Counted from the stretch's first letter, positions 23,760 to 36,577 are shown. The stretch: 64,000 bases of DNA from Spirometra erinaceieuropaei (GCA_902702965.1 CACRXP010000032.1:123539-187538); one strand, 5' to 3'. Numbers and translations: made by a program. Notes: generated by a model not told the origin, from the sequence alone.

Positions 23760-25600
23760 TGGGGGTCCGCTCACACTTGCAGCCTGAAAGGTCCGTTCTT
23801 TTGAGACAATTTTAGGAGCAACCGACCACATCGATGTACGGCAGTAGTCGTTCGAGAACTGGCAGTTACATGTTGACCACACTTTTTTTCTGGATCGACG
23901 GCCCCAGGGCAGTGCAACGCGGTGCCAGCGTCTCCTTTGCCATCCGGAACGGCATCGTGAAACGACTGACCTGTCTGCTCCAGGTATCAACGACCGACTG
24001 GAGAGGTCGCGGATTCTGGAGCGCGGGCCGCACACTTCAGAAACGTCCTCACCCGTCCTTCCACCACCTACGATTCCGCCATCCACCGGCTGCCCCAAGT
24101 GGAAATCAACAACGACCTGGTTCTTCCGCCCTCCCTCCTTAAAACCATCCGCGCAGTGCAACTACTGTCCAGGGAAACACCAGGCTCCATTGCAATTCCA
24201 GATGAAGTCCTCCAGCAGGCGGTCAATGACTGACGCAGCAATTCACGATAATATTTCAGCAGATGTGGCTCTTTGGACAAGTTCTTCAGGAGTCTAAGTA
24301 CGAAACCATAGTTAACATCTAAAATCGCAAAGGAATCCAGCAACTTTGTGACAGTCGCAAAGGCATCTCGCCATTCAACGTCGTCGGGGAGATCTTCGCT
24401 CGCATCCTCCAATTGTCTCAACGGATATCTGGATCAATGACCTCTGTCGGGAAAGCCAATGTGGCTTTCTATGACACCGGTACACCACCGACATGGTGTT
24501 TGTCGTTTGTAAGGTACAAGAAAAATGCCAGGAGATGCAAATCCACCTTTACACTACCTTCGTGGACTTGGCAAAAACCTTCAATATGGTGAATTGTAAG
24601 GACTGTGGAAAATCATGCAGAAATTCGGCTGCTTTGAGTCCTTCACGCACATGGTACGTCAGTTGCATGACGGGATGATGGCGCGCGTCACGCAAACGGC
24701 GCAATCTCCGAGGTATCTGAAGCTACCAGCGGAGTGAACCAGGGCTGCCTACTCGTGCCCACCCTCTTCTGCCTTATACTCTCTGCCATGTTGACGGGTG
24801 TTCTTGGATACGTATCGCCTACAGAGCTGGTGGGGGATTTCTCAACAGCGGGTGCATGTAGGCCACCACGCGACTATCTACGACAACCGTCAAACACCCG
24901 CTCTTCGCCGACGACTGCGCGCTCAACACCATTACCGAAGAAGACATGCAACGGAGCAGGAACCTCTTCACCGCCGGGTGCGCCAATATCTGCCTGGCGA
25001 TGAACAAGAACAAAACGGTGGTCAATAAAAGGCCATCACTCACCATGCGAAACAGCGCTCCTTCTCGAATCCATGTTGACGGCAACCGCGGATAACTTCG
25101 TTTACGTAGAAGGCCAACATTCCGGTAAAGTGGCCAACCGGATCTCCAAAGTCAGCCAAGCCTTCGGTCGGCTGACGAACTCCATGCGGAATCGTGACGA
25201 TCTCCAACTGAACACTAAACAGAATATATACTAGGCAGCCGTTTAAACGACGCTCATGTACAAGGCAGAGATCTCTGACTGTCTACTCCAGCCATGCCAA
25301 GAAGCTCAACCACTTCCATCTCGGTTGTCTTTGCAGAATACTAAAACTGAGATGGCAAGAGAGAATCGCCGAAACAGAAGTCTTAGAAAGGACCGGAATC
25401 CTCAACATTCTTGTCATGTTGGGGCGGCTATCTCTTGAGAATGGAGGATACGTGTCCACCGAAATAGTTCTTTTATGATGATGTCGCCACGTGTACTCAT
25501 CGACAAGTATGGAAAAAACGGCGCTTAAAGGGCATCTTGAAGAAATCTTTGAAATGTCTACAGATCAACCCGTAAACCTGGTCGTGTACATGGCTACTCA
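23760..25600 (+). pseudogene. RTE-like LINE reverse transcriptase remnant, copy 1
   Basis: Pieces of an endonuclease-RT LINE in order across frames. Near 24060 there is DSAIHRLPQVEINNDLVLPP; then LYTTFVDLAKTFNMVN (motif A relative, Asp kept). At 24734 comes SGVNQGCLLVPTLFCLI, then HPLFADDCALNTITEEDMQ with catalytic FADD at 24904-24915. The C-terminal side has GKVANRISKVSQAFGRL and [16 protein letters not shown]. It has several stops and frameshifts. The 5' endonuclease region is not recognisable. Confidence 0.8.
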
Positions 25601-25689
25601 GCCATCCTTGTTTTTTGACCCGTTGTTGTGTTGTTTTTTTGCCAAAATCCTGGCCCAGCGTTTGTAGTGGATCCAGAAATTTGATGATA

Positions 25690-25870
25690 TGCTTAGGTGC
25701 GAGCTCGGCTTTGCCAGCCGCCTGTACCCTCTTCCGCCCCCGATCTTCTTGCCTATATCATGACAGCGGACCCATGTGGAGAGGAGAGGACGGGATAGAT
25801 GTTGCGCAAGTCTTCTCTTACTGTAAGCTGATTTACTTGAGGGTCACAGTGCATGCTTTTACCTCGCTGC
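25690..25870 (+). repeat. GC-rich dispersed repeat R1, copy
   Basis: Contains the R1 blocks: GGTGCGAGCTCGGCTTTGCC, CGCCTGTACCCTCTTCCGCC, GATCTTCTTGCCT, and GATAGATGTTGCGCAAGTCT. Other copies are at 26100-26330, 58860-59150, 59925-60190, 62515-62660 (minus) and a short one at 9285-9385. The copies differ by many substitutions. Nature unknown; no tRNA boxes or ORF are shared. Confidence 0.6.
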
Positions 25871-26099
25871 GGGGGACCCGGCAGACATCGTTGGGTAGGA
25901 CGGTTGAATAGTCGTGTATAAACAGCGCCCTGCGCCTAGATCAGAGTCCGACGGGCGTTGTCGGGAGTGCGCACCCACAACAAGAGCCAACATATAGTGT
26001 GTGACGGCAGGTGCAAGTTTAGGCTCACATCACCCCATTTGAATGCGTGCGGCTACCCATTTTCTTGGTGCATAAAATCCCGCTCAGTTTCCTTCGTGC

Positions 26100-26330
26100 A
26101 CAAGGGAATGTGGTGGTATACCGAGGTGCGGGTCTCCGCCGTGCTGGCTCTACGCACCGTTTCCGGCCTCCGGTCTTATTGTCTCCGTTTTGACACCGGA
26201 TCCGGTTTGGGCCGGAAGAGGGAATGTTGCAGATGCAACGCAGGTCTACTGTCATTATAAACTTAGTGACGGGAAAGTCACTATCCCTGCTCTCAAGCCA
26301 TTGTGGTGTACACGTGGACATTGTCAAAAT
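26100..26330 (+). repeat. GC-rich dispersed repeat R1, copy
   Basis: GAGGTGCGGGTCTCCGCCGT, GGCCTCCGGTCTTATTGTCT, CCGTTTTGACACCGGATCC and GATGCAACGCAGGTCTACTG follow the same order as in the other R1 copies. Confidence 0.6.
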
Positions 26331-26597
26331 CCACAGTTGAAATGTCGCCGCCGTTTGTGCGGTAGAGTGTACTGACCAACTGCATCACGGGAGTTACTCG
26401 GCCCTTTGTGCTGAAGGCCGTACCTACAGCCCCTTCAGGCAGTCACATATCGAAGAGATATAAATACAAAGAACAACAACCACCAAAGACGAGGCTCACT
26501 GGGATGGGCGTTTCTGACTCGTTAACAGTTTAGTAAAGTGACCGAACTGCGACCTTTCCCACGGTTAGTATTTCGGATTGTTACCGAAAGGAAAATG

Positions 26598-26650
26598 AGC
26601 CCGCGGCTCAGTGGTTAGAGCGGCTCAATTGCGAAATTTCTAAATGGCCA
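26598..26650 (+). mobile_element. tRNA-SINE, 5' head fragment
   Basis: Only the tRNA-like head is recognisable: GCCCGCGGCTCAGTGGTTAG, with an intact box A. The body and box B are absent, so this is a truncated copy or a separate solo tRNA-like head. Confidence 0.45.
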
Positions 26651-26934
26651 CCCCATCAGCTCCATCCACTTGCGACAGACTGTGAAACGTCTATTAAGAA
26701 CTCTGCAGAGTTTTCAGCTAAGTCTAGAGTAACCACAACTTCCGCTGATATGATAACGGTTTCCTTCAATGGTGCCTCCTTATCCATATCCCTAAAACTA
26801 GATTTAGCAATGTAATGCACATTGGAACTGCCACAGCCTTATGACACGGATGTTCCCTCGGCCGCCCTAATTACACTCATAGATTCTAATTGATAAACTG
26901 CATTTTCGTTAGAACACTGATATAATCAATGACT

Positions 26935-27340
26935 TAAGAGGTTTCCAATGGGGTCACCTATATATGACATTTTGCGGGGTGACATTGGAAAAACTAGAAC
27001 CCGCGGCTCTTCCTATGCTCTACCCGAATCGAAGGCTATAATGTTTAGACGGCATATTTGTTGCCGTTAAAAATGACCATCTGGGCACGCTCCACAAACA
27101 TTTCAGGAATTAAAACCTCAGTCGGGAAAAAATTGATAATAAACACGAATTTCTAGATGTTCTCGTATAGTGAAGGACTGACGGAACATGACAAACATCC
27201 ACCTACCGCAAAGACGCTTCGAGAAAATGGTTCTACACTATGAGGGCAACAACCCAATATCTCTCAAGCAGAATACCGTCAAGAATCTGTTTTATCGAAC
27301 AAAAACATATTGGTTGGACGAAGAAAGTCACTCAGTCAAT
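26935..27340 (+). pseudogene. Penelope-like reverse transcriptase fragment
   Basis: In changing frames it gives a GSPIY motif (relative of the PLE GTPMGSPISG box), a FLDVLV-like position, YRKDASRKWFYTM and GNNPISLKQNTVKNLFYR. This matches the VYRK...NNPISHK...VR+L segment downstream of the PLE catalytic box. The catalytic YxDD region itself is too decayed to call. Confidence 0.6.
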
Positions 27341-27475
27341 CAGTGCATTTAAGAGAAAAAGGCTTGCATCTTTGAACACATTACTTGTGCATAAAAAATC
27401 GAGAAAGTAAACAAAAATATTAAGAAATTACAACATTAATTGAATGCAGGCATTGATTCACATAGGCCACTGGTT

Positions 27476-29060
27476 TTATGGTAACAAAGTCACAAAGTCC
27501 GCTTGTTGCTGAAGCATATGTCTGTTAAGCCGACATTTAAATGTCTCCACAGATTGAGACATAACAGTCGTCTCAGGCAGGTTATTCCATGGTTCCACGA
27601 CACGGCTGGAGGAAAAAATACTTTCTCATATTCAATCTACCTTAGGGGCACACTTAGTTTGAAGGGATGTCCCTGGAGGTAAGTTGTAGTGGTGAGTTAC
27701 AAAACGTCAACGCACGGGAGGGCGCAGCCCAAGTCACGCAAGAAAACGGAAAGTTTGCATCTAGTCTCCGCGCAACTGCCTATAACCCAGAGGACAGAGA
27801 TTTAGATTATTGAGGCGGACATCGTATGGCATTACACGTTGAGCTCTTGTTAATTTTGTCGCCCGCCTCTTCATCCTCTCGAGTACATTGAAATCCTGCT
27901 GCATCTACGGCCTCCGGGCATGAATCGCATATTCGAGATGTGGCCTTTGCAAACGTGCTGAAGACTTTGGAGAGGCAGTCTTCATCGAAAGCTGTGAATT
28001 CACGATTGATGGGATATAGCATCAAAGTTGCGGCCTTAGCCGCCTTGCAACATTGTGTAGAAGGGTTTAGGCTGTCTGCAACCCAAACTCCGAGCTCTTC
28101 CTGCGTTTCTGATTCCCGGAGTGGCATTCCGTTCAGATGGTATTGCCGCGTACTAGGGGTCTGATTTTCGAGGCGCAGCATGGTGCATTTGTTCAGATTA
28201 AGGGACAACAGCCATCTGCGGGATCACTCGTCCAATCGACAAATATTTTCTTGGAAGTTGGTCCCTTCGGCAACATTCTGGATGACTTTCCAGATTTTTA
28301 TGTCATCCGCAATCGTGGCATTATCACGGCCCAACCCATCTACGCAATCATTGATAAACAAGAGAAAGAGGGTAGGTCCGAGAACTGAGCCTTATGCGAC
28401 TACACTCTCCATCACTGTGCCCCTTGATTGCTGTTCTTCTACACAGACAATTTGGGAACGGCCGACGAGGAAATTCTCGGTTTATTTGAGAAGTTTGCCG
28501 CCGATTCCCATGACTCTCAACATGTACGGGAGACGCTGGTGAGGAACACTATCGAACGCTTTCCGGAAATCGATGAAGGATGCATGTACAGCGTATTTTC
28601 CATCGAGTGCTCGTGTCCAGCTTTGCATTGTGTAAAGCAAGTTTGTTACACATGATCTTCTCCTACGAAAACCGTATTGTGGATTGGGCAAAAGGTTATT
28701 GGTATCTAAATAAGCCATTAACTCCTTTTTGATGGTCTTCTCTATCATTTTGTAGCATATTGATGTTAGGCTGACGAGCCTGTATTTCGTCTCAAGAGCA
28801 CGACTACCACTTTTGTAAGAGAGTGTAGTGTGGGCCGTCTTCCAGTTTGTGGGGAGGATTCCAGCATCAAACGATTTCTGGCACAGAAAGGATTTCGGTT
28901 TTGCCAGCTCCCGGGCAAGCTCAGAGTTCAGCTGTGCTGGAATCTCGTCCGGATTGGAGATTCACATTCCTTCAAGGTTTTTATAGCTTCCGAAATCGCT
29001 TCTTCTTGAAACACAATATTTCCAATAATCGGACCTCCCATGTTCTCAGAACTAGGTGGA
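27476..29060 (-). pseudogene. CR1-like LINE reverse transcriptase and C-terminus, minus strand
   Basis: Read from 29060 leftwards: EAISEAIKTLKE, then after a frame break NPDEIPAQLNSELA, LPTNWKTAHTTLSYKSGSRA, SLTSICYKMIEKTIKKEL, LLPNPQYGFRRRRSCVTNLL, and FIDFRKAFDSVPH (motif A). Next come GSVLGPTLFLLFINDCVDGL and IADDIKIWK, where Ile replaces Tyr/Phe of the catalytic box but both Asp remain. Then TQEELGVWVADSLNPSTQC. The C-terminal end is VVEPWNNLPETTVMSQSVET, to a TAA at 27476. Only a few stops, so it decayed more recently than its neighbours. The endonuclease end is missing. Confidence 0.85.
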
Positions 29061-29159
29061 AGAAAATCTGCTTCTCTAATGAAAACAGATTGAAAAAACT
29101 AAAAAAATAGTCAGCCTTCTAAGAAGACGAAGGCAAGATCACTGGGATGGTACATTTAT

Positions 29160-29200
29160 TGGTATTAGCTTTCGAATTCTAACAGCATTTCATCACCAGA
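29160..29200 (-). ncRNA. degenerate hammerhead-like motif of Penelope-like element A1
   Basis: On the minus strand: GTGATGA core (first C lost), a weak helix II, GAAA, then palindromic AGCT in place of ACGT for helix III, followed closely by AATAAA. It is positioned downstream of the GIY-YIG ORF like the other copies. Probably inactive. Confidence 0.4.
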
Positions 29201-29228
29201 GACTGCTAGAGTGCAGCAACGTGCGAAA

Positions 29229-29235
29229 ATTTATA
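29229..29235 (-). promoter_or_regulatory. TATA-box-like motif upstream of the A1 hammerhead
   Basis: TATAAAT on the minus strand, about 30 bp upstream of the hammerhead core. The same spacing is seen at 43828-43835 and 55444-55451. Confidence 0.4.
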
Positions 29236-31296
29236 CTGTTGTGCCGTGAGGAGGAGATTACGTCCGTGGCTAGGTCTGCTTCGTGCTGCCTGGCCGGCAA
29301 TGGCCTCCCGGCGTGGTGACGGCGTTTGTACGCCGCGGGGATTTGAGCTGCGCCACCTGGCTGCGTGGGCGGAGTGCGTAATGACACGCAGGCACATAAA
29401 TGTGTCTATTGATAGAATTGGTGTCCGACACCCACGCCTCCAACAGTTCCCGCCCCGTCTTGTTGCCGGCTTGCGCCAATATCCACGTGTTGGCGAAGTC
29501 GAACTCACGGCCTTCCCCCAGCGTGTGAGTGACGACTTGCGATAGTGGTTCGCCTCTTCGAACAGCCCGTTTGTGCTCAAGTATTCGTGATGTGAGACAT
29601 GTTATGACATTGGATTTGATAGACTACGCTCAACTGCTGCCTGTGTCCAGCCGATACTTCATTTTCACAGTTCCGCTACGCATGGTAGCCACCGAATGAT
29701 GAGCGATGTCAACGCCTAATTCTGATGCAAGGCGTTCCGTGGCCTCAGGCACATTCTTTTTGTACGGTAGGGAGTGCCAAATTGTTGGTGTCTCTCTTCC
29801 ATTTGTTCGTCAAGGGCGCGTGCGTATGCAGCGGCTGATTAAACTATTTCGGTAGCCATTCCTCGTTAGTTGGTCCCTGAGATGCCGTAGTTCTTGCATC
29901 CTTCCTTCGGGCTCGCTACAGGACGTTTTTATTCAGCCGAAAAGCGCCCTTAAAAAGCCCCGTTTGTGCACGAATGGGTGGTTGCTATGATATCTGGGGA
30001 CCGGGGTTGTATTTATCGCCTTTCTGTAAACTGTAGTGCTGAGTTTGCCATCAGATGTGCGCGGGCCGAGCATGTCAAGGAAGGGTAATTTCTTGGCCTC
30101 CTCGTCTTCTCTTGGAAACTAAAGGTCGGGAAAGATGCTGTTAGGCAGGTCTTGAAAACCCGATAGCTTGTCCTTCTAAATAACGGAGAATGTAGCGTCC
30201 ACGTATAAGCGCCAAAACGGAGGCTAGTAGTGGCTGAAAGCAACCTTTTCCAGCTCTTGTAAGACCAATTCCGCAACTAGGTTGGATGTTTGGGAACTCA
30301 CAGGTGTTCGTTTGATTTGTTCGTATGTTTAGTCATCGAAGATGAAAAAGGTTCGTTGGCAGGATACAAAGAGCCGCATTAGGTGGTTGATTTTTAGGGG
30401 CCCTGACATTTCGTCGTACCTTTCTTCGAGCCGTTTGTGTTGTACGTCGCATGCCGAGTCTGGTGAAATGAACGTGAAAAGTGAGACAACGTCAAAAGAT
30501 ACCATAATTTGGTCGGGTCGAATAGTACTTCCCCAAATATCGGCAAGGAATTAGGAGGCCATCAATAAATCGAGGCGTTTTAGACGTTACGCTGGAAAGT
30601 AGTCCGACTGAAAAACTTCCTTGTGTGAGTTTCGGAGGCTGATTTTCCTCGACAGAAGTAAGATAGCCTCCTCTTTATTGCCCAAAACAATTTTAAGAGT
30701 TCGTGCTCGCACAATTTCCGATTGTTCGCTTACCTTCTTTTCGACTCTGAAGGCTGCGCGGATGGTTACCGTTTCCTTCCAATTAGGCATCTTCTTCAGC
30801 AGGTGTTGAAACATATCAAGGTCAGCTGAAATCCTCTCCTTCGGGGTAGGAGTATTTGATTCTGATAGGCCCTGGACGACTGCTCAAAGTCGGCGATCAA
30901 TGGATTCATGTGTTCTGTTTCCGTCCGCCTTGTCAGCTGAAGGTCTCAGGAAATCCATTGGAGTCGTATTGGGGTTTATACTCCTGTTGTGGTGCTTTCC
31001 CATTCCGCCTTGCTTCAAGTGTGTTTCCTCACTTCCGAATAAGGGTTCTGTTGGACACACGAAATGGTTGAGCGAAGTAAATGGTTCGCTTCGGTTGTCT
31101 TCCAAAGAAACAAGGGACTCCAGTGTTATTATCCCGTCGTCAAGGGTATCCGCGTCCTCGCATTGAGGTTTTCCACACACTTTGCTCCTTGGCTGTTTTG
31201 GATCTCTGCTCTTTGCCTTTGTCTTTCTAACTCTTACACCTTTAACCGCATTTTGCCATTATCGTTCTCTCGCACGAGCTTTCGTAAAGCAGCCAG

Positions 31297-32060
31297 CTAG
31301 TTTTCAAGTTTTTGGGCTTTCGTCAGGATATAGGAGCATCCGGTGAATGAATCGTCTTCGTAACTAAGATACTTTGCTGTGAGTACGCCTTTAGCGCGCT
31401 TTGAGGGCCCTTGGATGCAATTATAAAGAGAACGAGCACTAATCCTGGGCGCCGGTTCACCAGTCTCTGTGAGATGGATTTGCAAGTGACCGATAAGGCC
31501 GATGTGTGAGGTGAAGGTGGGGTCAGAATAAGGACACGTATGGATCGAGTCCACATCGCTGGGGTTGCCGATGTGTCAGGATTGTGTGTGGTGGTGGTGG
31601 ATATGAAAACCGCCGCAGCGGATGTTGAGGCAATGGAGGAGGAGGATGGTAGCGGGTGCTCGGGATTGCACCCAGTGCTAGTCGTCGATGTGAATATGAG
31701 GCAGAGTGGGAAAACGCAGCTAGTGTAGTCCGATTGCAGCACTTGGTACGAGGATGTCTTACAAGGCCGATTGGTGCAAAGAATGTCCTCTGGTAATTTG
31801 GGCAGGTCGAGGGCGGTTGAGCGTTGCCATTTCGAGGTGGACGCAGCTGAAATTTGCAAGCCTCGAGTTTGGCTTTGGCGGCGGTGATGTAGTGAATTTC
31901 ATAGACTGCTTATCTGTCTTCACTGCCCTCCTGCAGGTCAGATTGTTTCGGGAGAGGTTATCTCAGTTGACCGGGTTGATCTGCAGACGCCTCATGTTTG
32001 TCATCAGAGTGTTCTTGTAGCGACGGACTTGACATCGTTATCTGCGTGGGCCGTTTGGGT
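31297..32060 (-). pseudogene. RTE-like LINE 3' end with C2H2 zinc-finger-like tail
   Basis: Minus strand: MTNMRRLQINPVN, LTCRRAVKTDKQSMKFT and a PPKPNSRLA segment match the post-RT LINE tail. Further on is HTCPYSDPTFTSHIGLIGHL, with HLQIH next. This is a C2H2 zinc finger of the type at the end of flatworm RTE proteins, with the second Cys replaced by Ser. A His/Thr/Ser-rich linker is between them. Several stops. Confidence 0.7.
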
Positions 32061-33666
32061 AACTGCTCGTTGTCCTTCCGCACGAGGTGGCCGCTTTAAC
32101 GCAATTACAGCTATCTCAGCATGACGTAGATGCTGAGGACATTCGTCCGTGTCCGGGATTCGGTCCTACCACCTAAGTCTCAGCATCCGTCGAAGACGGC
32201 TAATAATAAAATTAATTGCATTTGATGCCAGTTTACAGGCACTGCCAAAGAAAAAAGCCCGGATCGGGCATTTTATTTGCGTTTTAAATCGGCAGCTGCA
32301 AATGCCTGTCACTTAAAAATGCTCGCTGAATGGAAATGCATAGTTCTTTTCACTGAAAAAACCTATTAAGACAATAATTGGAACTATCGGCCATTGTGTC
32401 GAACATCCTTTGAAATTGCCAGAATACGCACACCAATGAACACCCAGCAGGGTATGATTTCAAAATACAGGGTTTCTGCTCAGTAACTTTGCCCTTGTCA
32501 AAAATAAGCGTAGGTCAGCTGGTAACAAGGCGATGCACTTAAGGCAGTTAAAGGGCGTATGCGAGTAGCTAGAGGAGCAAAGAGGCGGTTTTGGGCTGTA
32601 TCTTGTTTACAGTTTAATTCGAAGATGTTTTTTTTACATAAACCCAGTCTGTTTCAAGCAGTGTCCTAAAAAATATGGACAAGTTCTGGCTACATTTGCT
32701 CGAAGAATTAGATTCGGCGGTTAACACGAGCAAACGAATAGTCTATCTCATTGACATAGTCAACCGGTCGTAGAATAGGTTATTGTGGGCCCATTTGCGA
32801 TTTATCAGAAAGACTCACACTTTTAACTCCTAGGGCGCAGTCTAACAATACCTACATCGAGTGTTATTTACCCACGAGGACTCGAGAATAAAAACATACA
32901 TTTCAGAAGTATGTCAGTATATTTTTTATATTGAAGCGCAAATTTCTTGAGGCTTTAAATGTTAAGCGGCGCTTGAGTTTAAAGAAGACCGCACTTTATC
33001 TGCTGTTCACTCACAAACAATTTTGGGTTCAAATCAGAATACTGATCATTTTCCTATTGTTGGATGAAATGCATACATCATTCGTCGGCGTTAATTAATG
33101 GCACGGAGGCAAGTATTGGAAAGGAGAGAAAGAGTTTGGATAAGCGTCAGCCTATAAAAAATTCCCAATTTTTCGTTGGGGATTTTTATTCCAAAATATC
33201 CGTATCGTGTGTTCCCTTTCATTCAAGCTCTTTGTGAGTCGTCCTATTCTAGTTAAACATCGTTTACCCACATAACACTAATTCCACTGAGAAAAGGCCA
33301 ATCGATCCACCAGGCAAGCTTGACACTACGTTTCTTACCACTTCCTTATGCAGCTAAATGTCACAGATGTATTTGCTTCACCAACGGCCCATCATAAACG
33401 TTCAGTTTGATTTTGTGAAATTCCCTCACTAGATAGGACGTCTGTTTTACCTGGTGTTTATTTTTGATTTAGGCACACTTAGCGACTTGGGGATAGGGCA
33501 TCGAAATAGTTGAGCGAGTTGATAACATTCGGGAACTTGAGATACTTGGTCATTCGTCCTTGACCTGACCTTGACAAATTCCGGTCTTTTCAGTGTACGG
33601 GGCACTTTAATTTGGATCCCTTGATTCAATTCGAGCTGTTCAGTCACAGTCTTTCCAGAATCGACA
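32061..33666. other. intergenic, upstream of the carbonic anhydrase gene
   Basis: AT-rich, no recognised repeat or coding sequence. The promoter of the carbonic anhydrase gene should be near its right end; no element could be assigned. Confidence 0.4.
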
Positions 33667-33759
33667 ATGGAGAAAATCATAAACGGAATTTTAAAATTTC
33701 GAACGGATAAACGTGCGTCTGTTCTCGAGAAATTGGCCTTTTTTAAACGCACAAAACAT
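33667..33759 (+). CDS. beta-carbonic anhydrase, exon 1 (residues 1-31)
   Basis: First exon of a complete beta-class carbonic anhydrase gene (CO2 + H2O to HCO3- + H+, zinc dependent). The start ATG has A at -3 and G at +4, a good animal context. It reads MEKIINGILKFRTDKR and ends KRTKH at the donor GTATGT, in phase 0. This matches the N-terminal helix of animal beta-carbonic anhydrases (MxxILxGIxxFR, then basic residues). It was found by looking upstream of the unmistakable exon 2 for a phase-0 start exon. No mitochondrial presequence is evident, so the location may be cytosolic, although some invertebrate homologues are mitochondrial. Confidence 0.8.
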
Positions 33760-34753
33760 GTATGTAATGAAGAAAAATTATAATTCTGTATTTTTCGCAT
33801 TTTTAACTGACTATGTTCTTCCCCTGTTATCAGTTACATTAGAAAACATGTGCGCGTTTTTGTCGTTTCGATTCCTGACGTAGGGGAGCAAAATTTTAAG
33901 CGTTTTAAGGTTCTGCTCAGTATGCAGTGATTTTTATGGAAATCAGATAAATAACGTCCATTTATCTCAGAATAGACAATTGAGGGTGCTTCTATGATCA
34001 TATTCTTTATATCTCCAATATTTTTCCTAAGGTGATACGTTGCCTCGTTTGCTCTTTTTCATCCCTTTCACCCCAGCCTTGTCAGGTATATTCTATTTAA
34101 TTTGTCACCCTATTTCATTACATGCTCTTGTCCCGTTCTCTGACTATTCCCCGACACCGCTTACCTGTCTTTATGATAAGTGGCCTATTTTTGAATCGAA
34201 ATAATTAATTTACGAATAACGTCCTGCCGCATTACTAACCGTACATCGATTTAACTCGGTCAACATTGACGGAGAAGGGTCATCTAAGTGGGGATAGGCC
34301 TAAAGTCATGGATGTGTTCCCAGTCCACCTTGAGTATTTTTGCTTTGAGGGAAGGCAACTCTTCCGTATTCTTAGGTTATGGATTTTGGAAGTTATCGTT
34401 GGGCATTTGCATCCAGGTTAAGGGATGTGTATAGTCATAAAATTCGGAGGGATGGGATCCATTTATTTCAACCTTTGATATTTTACTCGATCATTCTTTA
34501 CTAAGGTGGCGTAGACGATCTAACAAAATGACTTAGTATAAGCATCTTTACGGAGATGTTCGTATAAATCATTAAATAGTAGGCTTGGCCGTTTATCGTT
34601 TCGGGCACTACACGCTTCATATCTAAGCGATTTTATATATAAATATCCTGGTTATAATTTCCAACTATAAACCTATATAAGGAAAACCTATTATGATAAG
34701 AAAAGTGCCCTACATTCCGCTTACAATTGCTTCCAAGTGAACTTTCATTTTAG

Positions 34754-34984
34754 CCAAATGCAATTGTTATCTCCTGTATGGATGCCCGTGTTTATCCGAC
34801 ACGATTTACGGCTTCGGAATCCGGAGATTTGTACACAGTTCGAAATGCTGGGAACTTCATACCTCACGCACAGGAGTTTGCTGACAGAAAATTGCCCATT
34901 TCTAACGAGCCTGGTGCCCTAGAACTTGCCTGTTGTCGTTCTGGAGTTAAAGATATTATTATATGCGGCCACTCGGACTGTAAG
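34754..34984 (+). CDS. beta-carbonic anhydrase, exon 2 (residues 32-108, zinc site)
   Basis: Exon of 77 codons, phase 0 to phase 0, after TTTCATTTTAG and before the donor GTGAGA. It holds the hallmark motifs. ISCMDARVYPTRF supplies zinc ligand Cys39 and the catalytic Asp41-Arg43 dyad. Then come GDLYTVRNAGNFIPH and EPGALELAC. The last motif, IIICGHSDCK, supplies zinc ligands His104 and Cys107. All expected catalytic and metal-binding residues are present, so the product should be an active enzyme. Beta-class enzymes occur in many invertebrates but not in vertebrates. Confidence 0.95.
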
Positions 34985-36545
34985 GTGAGAGACGGCTTGC
35001 TTATGTCTGAAAAATATGTCCTTAAATTTTCAATTCCTTTTTCTATTCAGAATTTTACGCAACAAATAGTGAACGATGATTTACTTTTATTTTCTACTTA
35101 TACAAGTTTTGTATAGGCGGATAGTTAATCTGCAACCCACACCCACCTGCGTTTTTATAATAAACGACTCTTGTCAGTTATTCGGCAAAAAATTGAGCCC
35201 AGATATTGTTTGCCTGCGCAGTTTTATTCTCGGCAGACAAGTCTTTTTACTCCAAAACATACAAGCGTAAAACGACTGAATTTACGATAGAATTGGGCAG
35301 CCCAGACAGAAGCCTTATCCGGCTGCAATGATTACATCTAAAAAGGATACAGTATCAGATAGTTATCATTAAAGTCCCTAGTTTATGAATTCATCCAGCG
35401 GCTATATGCTGACTTGATATAACTATCTGCAAACTGAACGGAAGCTAGACCCTAGACAATTTTGATAAGCGGTGTCAAGGCGGATTAAGGGTGACCTAAA
35501 ACGATTACTGGGTCAAAACGACAATAACCGTGATGTTGGCCTCCAAAACCGAATGACTTTTGAACAATGAAATATTTGCTAATTTCGTAGCCGATTGTCT
35601 GCACCGAAAATCTACGTTTGCATAGGTATTTTTGTCGCTGCATGACCGTTGCAAGAGATTCGCTCACCAGTATGTCGCCTAGGGTTCTCTGTGTGTTTTT
35701 TTGGTGAACACTCCAGCTTAAAAACCGAAATCTTTTAATTTCTCAAGAAATAAATCGTAAACATTAAGTAAATCAGTTTATTTGAGACGTAAAAACAAAC
35801 TGAAATTTTATATGAGTATTTTGACTGAAGTCCATCAGCCACTGTGAATAACCGTGTAATAATCATAAACTGCCTAACGAGTAACCAGTAGTGTACGCAC
35901 GACCGAAGGCAAATGCCGTCGCGAGATCCCTTATAGCCTTGGGACTGATTGGTTACCCGCGTTTTCTGAGGACATTAACCTCAAAAGCAACACAAGTTTA
36001 CGTAACAACAAGACTCTTGGAGCGAAGACCTTCACGTCTAAAAATTTCAGATCATAAGTTTAGGAGGTACGTCAATTTATCTGAAGGAGCCCTGATCGTT
36101 TCTCCGCGTCTTTGTTTGACAAGACGGTGGAATGTGAGAAATATCACGACACAGGTCGTTTTAAACCAGCTTGGACACATTGGTCAATTTCAAAAATTGA
36201 GAAACGTTTCTGAAATCTGCCACTACTGCTATTTGTGTTTGCGCTCTGCTGTAGTGCTAATTTTTGGACAAATGACAACGATAATGTACTCCTCTGGTTA
36301 GGCTTTCAGAAAGGCCAAACTCGCAGCAGGACATCAACCAGTCGATATTTTGTGTCTCGGCCAATAAATTGCCACATCTATCAGCTTACGAATCAGTACT
36401 GTGAAGCCCAAATGATGTTTAGCTTCTTTTTAGATGACTGGCTGACAGATTAAAAGAGAGGACAGTTTCACACATCGGATGTCAGGTAGCTGCCGTAAGT
36501 TGGAGTCACAGGTGTTCTTTGGGAAAAGGAATTTTATTGAGTAAA

Positions 36546-36577
36546 TTTCCGACGCCGGTTCCCCAGGTCGTCGTCAG
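36546..36577 (-). ncRNA. hammerhead-like motif downstream of element C
   Basis: Minus strand: intact CTGACGA core (36577-36571), helix II CGAC/GTCG closing a 13-nt loop, then GAAA (36549-36546), then UUUA...UAAA that can form helix III and contains AATAAA. No convincing helix I was found, so activity is uncertain. It stands in the usual place, 3' of a PLE GIY-YIG ORF. Confidence 0.5.

Larger units (their letters stand above)
29145..30830 (-). pseudogene. Penelope-like element A1 (RT plus GIY-YIG), minus strand
   Basis: Read from 30830 leftwards: an N-terminal segment (FQHLLKKMPNWKETVTIR); RT blocks MVSFDVVSLFTFISPDSA, a YEQIKRTPVSSQTSNLVAE box, and YVDATFSVI, the YVDD catalytic box with one Asp lost. 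Then come SNHPFVHKRGFLRALF and ELRHLRDQLTRNGY. The GIY-YIG C-terminal part reads VVTHTLGEGREFDFANTW and LLEAWVSDTNSINRHIYVP, ending near 29300. A TATAAAT box and a degenerate hammerhead follow (29160-29235). Stops and frameshifts throughout. Confidence 0.8.
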